Source: Firm-13 sp037143795
GTDB lineage: Bacteria; Bacillota; Clostridia; Saccharofermentanales; Saccharofermentanaceae
Assembly: GCA_037143795.1 (NCBI GenBank)
Contig: JBAWXZ010000015.1
Location: forward strand, 34,897-98,896
Length of the DNA stretch: 64,000 nt
Direction: 5' to 3'
The position numbers and the translations under genes are program-made. The notes below the pieces were generated by a model that saw nothing but the letters and a program-made list of their open reading frames with translations, was not told where the DNA came from and did no database searches. Shown in pieces: positions 25,696-31,783 of this stretch. The first letter of the stretch is position 1. Each line of letters starts with the position of its first letter.

Positions 25696-26097
25696 CTACT
25701 CAACTTTTGCTTTCAAGAATTCAGGATCTTTAATTGCAAGTAATCCAGCCAAATCCATGGCCCATTCAATCATACGTGTGTATTCAATACTAGACCATTG
25801 ATGACTATGATTTGTTCTGAAATTAGTAAGTACTTCATCTTTGAAAACATCAAAATGCTGAAAAAACTCATCGAATTCCTGGTGAGCTATGTCGTCATAA
25901 AAAGTGATGTATATAGCTCGCATTGTATTAACCGATGATGTTGCGTCATTTAGAAGTGGAAGTATGATCTCGGGGTGTTCATCTCCTCCCTCTTCAAACA
26001 ACGATTCATAACAAAATTTTGTGGAAAGCATTGCACTAATAAATAGGCCTTTCAGAGCATCCTGAAGTTGTAAAAACTTGTCACTGCTAACATCCAT
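25696..26097 (-). CDS. Leftward cargo gene (moron) in the head module
   Basis: A protein of about 133 acidic, helical residues (MDVSSDKFLQLQDALKGLFI and on), not recognised. It is the only leftward gene in the late block, is more AT-rich than its neighbours and has its own promoter (26149-26177), the marks of a moron expressed from the prophage. ATG at 26097 gives 8-bp spacing to AAGGAAG; ATG at 26103 is also possible but too close. A host-benefit or exclusion role is inference from position. Confidence 0.6.
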   Translation of the reverse strand: MDVSSDKFLQLQDALKGLFISAMLSTKFCYESLFEEGGDEHPEIILPLLNDATSSVNTMRAIYITFYDDIAHQEFDEFFQHFDVFKDEVLTNFRTNHSHQWSSIEYTRMIEWAMDLAGLLAIKDPEFLKAKVE

Positions 26098-26148
26098 GTT
26101 CATTACTTCCTTTCAATGATAACAATTAATTGACTTTCAATAATCCAT

Positions 26149-26177
26149 ATAATATGCCTATGTAGGAGCCATGACAA
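26149..26177 (-). promoter_or_regulatory. Promoter of the leftward cargo gene
   Basis: On the minus strand TTGTCA (26177-26172), 17 bp, TATTAT (26154-26149), about 50 bp before the cargo gene start. Confidence 0.6.
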
Positions 26178-26299
26178 GGGGCTTCGCTATCTTAGGAACA
26201 GTCGAATCGCAGATAGTCGAGAAAGAGGGACACAGATGAAGCGGATGCAGTAAACAATACGGATAGCCGGCGCCAACAGTCCGGCAACTAATACAACAG

Positions 26300-26430
26300 A
26301 GCACATCTTAGCCGGTGTGCTTTTTACATGCCCGATAGAACCCTAAAGGTTCCGCCGGGCACACATCACAATTTCCGCTGTTCGGGCAGCGATAACAATC
26401 CGATTCGCACATCGCAGGGCTTGGCTGCGC
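26300..26430 (+). ncRNA. Hairpin-rich intergenic segment before the scaffold gene
   Basis: The 370-bp gap 26098-26467 has no convincing gene. It holds four successive stems: AGCAC/GTGCT with T5 (26300-26326, terminator-like), TGCCCG-GAACC/GGTTC-CGGGCA (26329-26361), CGCTG/CAGCG (26376-26391) and CGCAG/CTGCG (26413-26429). A structured RNA or a partial terminator that tunes scaffold expression is possible; the assignment is tentative. Confidence 0.35.
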
Positions 26431-26467
26431 TATCAAGGAGAAGGCGAAAACATGAAAGGAGCCACAC

Positions 26468-27022
26468 ATGTTGAAGAAAGAAGACCTCATCGCACTTGGA
26501 CTCACCGAAGAACAGGCAACAAAGATCATCGAAGACCAGAAGGACTATGTCCCTCGCTCACGGCTTAAGGAAGAGACCGATACTGTAGCTGCTATTAACA
26601 AACAGCTTGCCGATCGCGATGCAGACATCAAAAAGCTGCAGGGCGAAGCTGGTAAAGGTACGGACCTCGAAACGAAGCTGACAGCTTTGCAGGCTCAGTA
26701 CAAAACCGACACAGATGCCCTGGGAAAGCAACTCGCTGACCAGAAGCTCGATGCTGCTCTGGATGCGGTACTTAGTAAAGCTAAGGCTCGGGATCTGACC
26801 AGTGTTAAAGCTCACATCAAACGCGATGCGCTGAAGATTAAGGACGATGGCACAGTCGAAGGTCTGGACATCGACACTCTTGCCAAAGAAAAGCCGTATC
26901 TCTTCGAAATCGAGACCAAGAGTGATGAAGGATCCGGATTTGCAGGTGGCTCCGGAGACACAGGAAAACCGGCACCACAAACAATGAATGACGCCATAGC
27001 GGCGTACTACAAAAATCCCTAA
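26468..27022 (+). CDS. Capsid scaffold protein (Phage_GP20 family)
   Basis: A 184-residue, charged, coiled-coil protein (LKKEDLIALGLTEEQATKII; residues about 30-100 coiled coil) with a Gly-rich linker and a short C-terminal helix (TMNDAIAAYYKNP) that should contact the coat protein. This is the Phage_GP20 scaffold type and lies directly before the capsid gene. AAAGGA lies 8 bp upstream of ATG. Confidence 0.88.
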   Translation: MLKKEDLIALGLTEEQATKIIEDQKDYVPRSRLKEETDTVAAINKQLADRDADIKKLQGEAGKGTDLETKLTALQAQYKTDTDALGKQLADQKLDAALDAVLSKAKARDLTSVKAHIKRDALKIKDDGTVEGLDIDTLAKEKPYLFEIETKSDEGSGFAGGSGDTGKPAPQTMNDAIAAYYKNP

Positions 27023-27036
27023 GGAGGATATGAATT

Positions 27037-27984
27037 ATGGCAGTTACACTCGCACAGGCAAAGCTTCTGACTCAGGACAAGCTCACGCAGTTCGTTATCG
27101 ACGAATTCCGTAAAGACCCGATTCTCGACAAGCTCATCTTTGATGATGACGTGGCCATGGGCGGCGGATCCTCGCTGGCTTATGTCTATAACCGCGTTAC
27201 AACTCTCCCCACAGCTGCTACTCGTGCCATCAACGCCGAGTATGTAGCACAGCACGCTGTCACGACACAGATCACTGCGAACCTCAAGGTTTTCGGCGGA
27301 TCGTTCGATATCGACCGTGTTATTGCAAACCACGTGAAGGGCATCACTAATCAGGTTTCCTTCCAGATGGACCAGAAGATCAAGGCCACAAAGGCCCTTT
27401 TCGCTGATCTATTCATCAATGGCGATTCTGCTCAGGATGTTACGGCATTCGACGGACTCGACAAGGCAGTCACCGGATCCAGCACAGAGGCCAACACAGC
27501 TGCAGACATCGATCTCAACAGCTCTGCTGATATCGATTCCAACTTTAAGACATTCATGGATGCTCTTGACCTGTGGCTCGCTACTCTCGACGGATCCCCG
27601 GATGCCATCGTCATGAACAAGAAGATGTTTGCGGTCATGCAGGCTATCGCTCGCAGATCCAACAGCTTCACAGCCCCGACAGATGAGTTCGGTCGCAAGA
27701 CTGTAGCTTACTCAGGTATACCTTTTGTTGAAGTCGGCGACAAGCCTGGTACTTCCAATCCCATTATCCCCATCGCTGCCGGTATTACCAGCATCTACGC
27801 TGTCCGCTTCGGCCTTGATGGCGTTCACGGTGTTACTCCGGACGGGTCCAGCCTGGTCAAAACTTACCTTCCCGACTTCAAGACAGCAGGCGCTGTTAAG
27901 AAGGGCGAAGTTGAGATGGTGGCCTGTATGGCCCTCAAGTCCACAAGAGCAGCCGGCGCTTTCCGTCGTCTCTTGATTTCTTGA
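27037..27984 (+). CDS. Major capsid protein
   Basis: A 315-residue coat protein of HK97-like fold type by position and sequence. It has an N-terminal arm (LAQAKLLTQDKLTQFVIDEF), central segments such as FGGSFDIDRVIANH and a C-terminal strand region (IYAVRFGLDGVHGVTPDGSS). No protease gene is present, so the scaffold is probably released without processing. AAGGAGG lies 9 bp before ATG and 15 bp separate it from the scaffold. Confidence 0.9.
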   Translation: MAVTLAQAKLLTQDKLTQFVIDEFRKDPILDKLIFDDDVAMGGGSSLAYVYNRVTTLPTAATRAINAEYVAQHAVTTQITANLKVFGGSFDIDRVIANHVKGITNQVSFQMDQKIKATKALFADLFINGDSAQDVTAFDGLDKAVTGSSTEANTAADIDLNSSADIDSNFKTFMDALDLWLATLDGSPDAIVMNKKMFAVMQAIARRSNSFTAPTDEFGRKTVAYSGIPFVEVGDKPGTSNPIIPIAAGITSIYAVRFGLDGVHGVTPDGSSLVKTYLPDFKTAGAVKKGEVEMVACMALKSTRAAGAFRRLLIS

Positions 27985-27996
27985 TAGGAGGTTCAC

Positions 27997-28557
27997 ATGG
28001 CGCGTATTTATTCCGTTAATGAGGACCATACCTGTGACCTTGGTATCGACTTCGTCAATGGCGCTGCAGTTGTCCCGGATGCCGATGCTGGCCTCCGGGC
28101 GGCTCTTGCCGCTAAGGGTTACACGGTTGTTGCCGGCAAGGATGCACTGACGATTTTGGACAGACTGACAGCTGATCAGCTTGATGCCTTGTCAGCGTAT
28201 GTCGGTGTCAATCCCGCCGGGAAGACCAAAGCCGCTGTCGTAGTCGAGATTGAAACGCAGTTGGCCGCAATGAAGATCGAGATCACTGCTTTTACAGCGA
28301 TCGGCAATGTGAGCGCAGGAACGGTTGCCGTCCCTCTATTCGCGAATGCTGCGGCTGTCAAAGCGGCTCTCCCGACACATGTTCTCTGCAATGCCGGATC
28401 TGTTAGTGTTCCTGTGGCGGCTTGGGTCGATACGGATACTTTCAACAAGGCGGCGGCAGGAAGTTACACCTTTACCGCAACGCTCGGCGCTCTACCGGCG
28501 CCCTATGCCAACACGGCAGCAGGCACGGCAACAGTCGAAGTCGTTGTAGGAGCTTAA
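27997..28557 (+). CDS. Capsid decoration protein with SAP-like and Ig-like parts
   Basis: A 186-residue protein. Residues about 50-92 resemble a SAP/HeH helix pair (ILDRLTADQLDALSAYVGVN). Residues about 95-185 are beta-rich and Ig-like, with ITAFTAIGNVSAGTVAVPLF and a final TATVEVVV strand. Decoration or head-fibre proteins of this type follow the capsid gene in siphoviruses and decorate capsomers, and Ig-like domains may bind carbohydrates. TAGGAGG lies 8 bp upstream of ATG. Confidence 0.72.
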   Translation: MARIYSVNEDHTCDLGIDFVNGAAVVPDADAGLRAALAAKGYTVVAGKDALTILDRLTADQLDALSAYVGVNPAGKTKAAVVVEIETQLAAMKIEITAFTAIGNVSAGTVAVPLFANAAAVKAALPTHVLCNAGSVSVPVAAWVDTDTFNKAAAGSYTFTATLGALPAPYANTAAGTATVEVVVGA

Positions 28558-28574
28558 GAAGGGAGTTTATCTAA

Positions 28575-28802
28575 ATGGCAAAAGCTAAAGCAAAGAAACC
28601 CGTGACCGTGAAGATCACAGCGAAAGTGTCCGGATACACAGGAGAGTCTGCCGGCGTTCAATTCCGCGATGGAGTTGGAGAGACAAGCGATCCCTGGCGC
28701 ATTCGGTGGTTCAAAGATCACGGGTATGTCATCAGTGCCGATAATACCGACGCTGACGAAGCACCTGACGAAACAGCAGAAGAGGAGAAGGGCGACGAGT
28801 AA
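28575..28802 (+). CDS. Small head protein (75 residues)
   Basis: A Lys-rich start, a central SAGVQFRDGVGETSDPWRIR WFKDHGYVIS pattern (residues about 25-54; spaced here only for length) and an acidic end. The wFKdHGYvv pattern recurs in small phage proteins after the capsid gene. The function is unknown, possibly capsid decoration or connector accessory. GGGAG lies 9 bp upstream of ATG. Confidence 0.6.
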   Translation: MAKAKAKKPVTVKITAKVSGYTGESAGVQFRDGVGETSDPWRIRWFKDHGYVISADNTDADEAPDETAEEEKGDE

Positions 28803-28841
28803 TCGCTTTTCTTCTCTCCCTTTTGGGAAGGAAGTGATCTT

Positions 28842-28958
28842 GTGCCCTGGGACATTTTTGTTCCGCTCGTAAAAAAGGTGGAAGATCCTGTAGAGACACA
28901 GCCTGTTAAAGAAAAATCAAAGCGCGGCCGGAAAAAGAAACCGGATAAGGAGGAGTAG
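28842..28958 (+). CDS. Very small basic protein (38 residues)
   Basis: A GTG start with GGAAG 7 bp upstream. MPWDIFVPLVKKVEDP is followed by a very basic KSKRGRKKKPDKEE tail. It stops one base before the next ATG. Not recognised; it may be a connector accessory or a short translated leader. Confidence 0.45.
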   Translation: MPWDIFVPLVKKVEDPVETQPVKEKSKRGRKKKPDKEE

Positions 28959-29324
28959 ATGGCATACATACCAACCCCTGCGGATCTTGTTGACCTGAAA
29001 GCTTCTCTTGAAATTTCCGGGACCGATAAGGACGCGGTACTGAATCTTCTGATTAAGCTTACCGGCACAAAGGCTCTCAACAGTATGAACCAGACGGTTA
29101 TGCCGGATGATTTCCAGCCTGTTCTGATCGAGATGACACATGATGTGTACCGACTCAGAGAAGCTGAAAAGGGGGAGCAGGTGCAGACGGTATCTTCTGT
29201 TTCCGATAGTGGCCAGTCGGTCAGCTATAAAGACAGCAGCTTTGACAAGGCCCTGCAGCAGGTCGTGACTGTCCTGAAAGACTATGAAGGCCAGCTGGTT
29301 CGATTCCGTAAAGTAAGGTGGTGA
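28959..29324 (+). CDS. Head-tail connector (gp6/gp15-like)
   Basis: A 121-residue helical protein (PTPADLVDLKASLEISGTDK, LIEMTHDVYRLREAEKGEQV) of the HK97 gp6/SPP1 gp15 adaptor type, which binds below the portal. AAGGAGGAG lies 4-6 bp upstream of ATG. It sits first in the four-gene neck block. Confidence 0.78.
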   Translation: MAYIPTPADLVDLKASLEISGTDKDAVLNLLIKLTGTKALNSMNQTVMPDDFQPVLIEMTHDVYRLREAEKGEQVQTVSSVSDSGQSVSYKDSSFDKALQQVVTVLKDYEGQLVRFRKVRW

Positions 29325-29328
29325 TCAC

Positions 29329-29670
29329 ATGATTATTCCACAGAGCTTTAAGGATGCCCAGACAAAGGCATTCCAGGATAAGACGATAGCTCACCATGCC
29401 AGAGTAGAGACTACGGGCGCACTCGGGGGTAAAACCTCGGCGCCCGTAGTAACTTCATCCGGATCATACCTGGTTAACCTGCAGGTCATAAAAGATGCTC
29501 TCGAAGCGCAGCAGTGGGGCCTCACAGTCAATAAAGACTGCAAGATAACACGCTCCGGCGCTCTCGCTGTTCCGATCGGCGATTACATCAAGTACGGATC
29601 CGATACATACCGAATCATCGAGAACATCGCCTCAGACAGTCATGTCACACTCTATGGAAAGAAGGTGTGA
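29329..29670 (+). CDS. Head completion / stopper protein (gp16-like)
   Basis: A 113-residue, mostly beta protein. The ending GDYIKYGSDTYRIIENIASD followed by SHVTLYGKKV matches the head-closure type (SPP1 gp16) in composition and position. It would seal the portal channel. GGTGG lies 6 bp upstream of ATG. Confidence 0.68.
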   Translation: MIIPQSFKDAQTKAFQDKTIAHHARVETTGALGGKTSAPVVTSSGSYLVNLQVIKDALEAQQWGLTVNKDCKITRSGALAVPIGDYIKYGSDTYRIIENIASDSHVTLYGKKV

Positions 29671-29671
29671 T

Positions 29672-30133
29672 GTGGGTATTGAGATCAATCTGAATGGCCT
29701 GAAGAAACGCATAGCAGGCATGGAGGCCGCAGCCGAAAGCATCGCCATTGACATGGTCAACGAACTATCCGAGATAGGTGCTGCACAAGCCAGGGCCCTT
29801 GCTCCTGAGGATTCCGGTGAACTACGGGAATCTATACACGAAGGTGTTGGACTCTCTGAAAAGCCGGAGGAAGGCACAATTGCCGGTGGCTACAGAACGA
29901 ACAGTGATCATGGTGTCTTTCTTGAATACGGTACAGGGCAGGGCGGTATATCCGGAGCAGTAGCAAACGGCCAGGAGAAAGATCCGGAAACGGGTGTCAC
30001 CTACCGCGAGGACTGGAAAGGAATGCCGGCGCAGCCTTACATGTATCCATCAGCAAAAGCAGTTGAGGAAGAATTACCCGGAATACTGGAGAAGTATGGT
30101 GAAAAGCTCGTGGGAGGTGATGGCGGTGCTTGA
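29672..30133 (+). CDS. HK97 gp10-like tail component
   Basis: A 153-residue protein of the HK97 gp10 family, with INLNGLKKRIAGMEAAAESI at the start and the typical ALAPEDSGELRESIH and VFLEYGTGQ motifs in the middle. It acts in tail completion or head-tail joining. The GTG at 29672 with AAGG 6 bp upstream was chosen, 1 bp after the previous stop. Confidence 0.82.
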   Translation: MGIEINLNGLKKRIAGMEAAAESIAIDMVNELSEIGAAQARALAPEDSGELRESIHEGVGLSEKPEEGTIAGGYRTNSDHGVFLEYGTGQGGISGAVANGQEKDPETGVTYREDWKGMPAQPYMYPSAKAVEEELPGILEKYGEKLVGGDGGA

Positions 30134-30518
30134 TATAGAAGCCTTAACATATGCAATGATACAGGATGTTAGTGCTTCTGTTACCTGGTCTCCTGGCTGG
30201 CCACAGACCTTCGCAGGGCTTACGTCCGCGCAGGGTATCGGTTGCTTTAAAAGTAAGCAGAACTCAAATGCGGGGAATACTTCCACGCGCAGAGAGACGC
30301 ATTCACGGATTGCAATCGAGATCCAGACATGGGCGGCAACTCCCGAACTTCGGAACACCTACGATCTGGCAATCAATGCTGTATTTGGTCCTGTCCTGAC
30401 GCGCTCCGGTTCAGGCGGACATCTTGAAGAGAAACTTACCGGAGAAATCACAGCGTATCGGTCGATCCTTATTTATGAGGGAACAGTCGACACGGTAACA
30501 CTGAATGTAATCAAGTAA
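30126..30518 (+). CDS. Tail terminator / completion protein (gp17-like)
   Basis: About 130 residues (LDIEALTYAMIQDVSASVTW and on) with the mixed alpha/beta pattern of SPP1 gp17/lambda gpU-type proteins, consistent with its place before the tail tube gene. GTG at 30126 has GGAGG 8 bp upstream; ATG at 30120 is an alternative that is too close. It overlaps the previous gene by 8 bp. Confidence 0.65.
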   Translation: MLDIEALTYAMIQDVSASVTWSPGWPQTFAGLTSAQGIGCFKSKQNSNAGNTSTRRETHSRIAIEIQTWAATPELRNTYDLAINAVFGPVLTRSGSGGHLEEKLTGEITAYRSILIYEGTVDTVTLNVIK

Positions 30519-30531
30519 AGGAGAAATAGCA

Positions 30532-30960
30532 ATGGCAAAACTTACTTCCAAAAATACTAAGCTTCAGTACGACTCGTCTGCTACTGAAGTACCGACATGG
30601 GTTGAGATTCCTGACGTCAAGACGTTCCCGGCGTTGATCGGTGACGTTGACGAGGTTGATACCTCTGTCGTTACCGGTGATAAGACATCCGGAGAGGGTC
30701 AGGCCTCGGTGGAGTCTCCTGTCTTCAAATTCGCCTATTCCGGACAGGGAGCCGGAACGAACTTCCTGTTACTCAATACCACGATTGGTTCCGGAGTAAC
30801 AAAGAAATTCCGCATCCTGTATCCAGACGGATCCGGTTTTAACTTTTCTGCGACTTGTCGCGTGAAAGACGAAGGGTTCGATGGCGGTTCTGCCCCTCTC
30901 GAATTCTCTGCCAAGTTCTTCATTTCATCTCTGGTCGTTCCGTTCGCTACATCCACATAA
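30532..30960 (+). CDS. Major tail tube protein (TP901-1 type)
   Basis: A 142-residue beta-rich protein, with LQYDSSATEVPTWVEIPDVK near the start, VDEVDTSVVTGDKTSGEG in the middle and CRVKDEGFDGGSAPLEFSAK near the end. This fits the TP901-1/SPP1 tail tube family, which forms the hexameric rings of the tail. AAAGGAG lies 9 bp upstream of ATG. Confidence 0.85.
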   Translation: MAKLTSKNTKLQYDSSATEVPTWVEIPDVKTFPALIGDVDEVDTSVVTGDKTSGEGQASVESPVFKFAYSGQGAGTNFLLLNTTIGSGVTKKFRILYPDGSGFNFSATCRVKDEGFDGGSAPLEFSAKFFISSLVVPFATST

Positions 30961-30980
30961 TCTAAGGAGGAAACATCTTT

Positions 30981-31415
30981 ATGAACTCTTTTCTTTTGAC
31001 CGTCGAAGGTGACGAGTATCGCCTTAAGGCAAACACACAATCCAAGATCGAAGCCGAAAAGAAGCTGGGAATGTCGCTTTTACGGGCGCAGCTCAAGATA
31101 GATGAGGCGGAAGTCTTTGCCATTCTATTGTGGGCGTCTTTGCAGTCTCTCAATCACGGCATGAGCATGAAGGATACCTACGATCTCATCGACCAGATGG
31201 AAGATTGCGGGTACAAGTATGTAGATCCTGTTGAGGAGAAGGAAGTGGAGATTGACTCCATGGGTATATCTGAAAAGCAGAATCTGGCTGCTGCTATTCT
31301 CGCGGTGTCTGGTTTTTTTACGAAAGCGGAGATCGAGGCCATGAAGGAGCGCAAGGAAGAAGCCGCGCCTCGGACGCCCCGAAAGAAAAAGAGTACTCCT
31401 CCGCAACAGATCTGA
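30981..31415 (+). CDS. Tail assembly chaperone G
   Basis: A 144-residue helical protein placed between the tail tube and tape measure genes, which is where the lambda gpG-like chaperone is always found. It would coat the tape measure protein during tail assembly. AAGGAGG lies 12 bp upstream. Near the 3' end (31385-31391) the codons AAG-AAA-AAG form a -1 slippage site from which the longer GT product can be made. The normal stop is at 31413-31415. Confidence 0.8.
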   Translation: MNSFLLTVEGDEYRLKANTQSKIEAEKKLGMSLLRAQLKIDEAEVFAILLWASLQSLNHGMSMKDTYDLIDQMEDCGYKYVDPVEEKEVEIDSMGISEKQNLAAAILAVSGFFTKAEIEAMKERKEEAAPRTPRKKKSTPPQQI

Positions 31416-31777
31416 TTAAAGATCTTTACCCGGTAGCGCTGCGGTCTGGCATAAAGTCGGACCGCTTCGCTATTCTCTCTATTAAAGAGATCATGGACGA
31501 AATCACAGCAGATAACGAGAATAAAGAAGCGCGATCAAAAGAAGCGATTGCGCTTGCATATAGGCAGGCTCGGTGGTTTGCTTTCTCAGTGAACGAACCG
31601 AAGAAGATGCCGACACTGCAGCAGGAATTCCCTGATCTATTCCCGGATCAGGATGAAGAGCCGAAAAAGAAAAAAGTCAAAAAAGGGAAAAAGACCGAGC
31701 AATGGGAAATTGATAAGGCAAGAATGGCGATATACGCATCAGCTCACAACGCTCAATTTTTGGATCGGAAGGAGTAA
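31388..31777 (+). CDS. T extension of the G/GT frameshift product
   Basis: The -1 frame continues open from the slip site for about 129 residues (EYSSATDLIKDLYPVALRSG at the start). It ends 7 bp before the tape measure start and has an acidic/basic end (KKKKVKKGKKTEQ). An internal ATG at 31493 lacks a good ribosome site, supporting production only as a GT fusion, as in lambda and many siphoviruses. Confidence 0.72.
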   Translation, partial: KEYSSATDLIKDLYPVALRSGIKSDRFAILSIKEIMDEITADNENKEARSKEAIALAYRQARWFAFSVNEPKKMPTLQQEFPDLFPDQDEEPKKKKVKKGKKTEQWEIDKARMAIYASAHNAQFLDRKE

Positions 31778-31783
31778 GTCAAA

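Noticed and set aside
26172..26240. A 22-codon plus-strand frame after GGAGCC
   Set aside because: Too short and without recognisable sequence; cannot be supported.
26308..26412. A 34-codon minus-strand Cys-rich frame (CESDCYRCPNSGNCDVC)
   Set aside because: Attractive as a zinc protein, but no ribosome site is present and the region is occupied by hairpins that explain part of the composition.
31493..31777. Independent gene for the T part of the chaperone
   Set aside because: No ribosome site at the internal ATG, and the open frame joins the G gene at a slip site.
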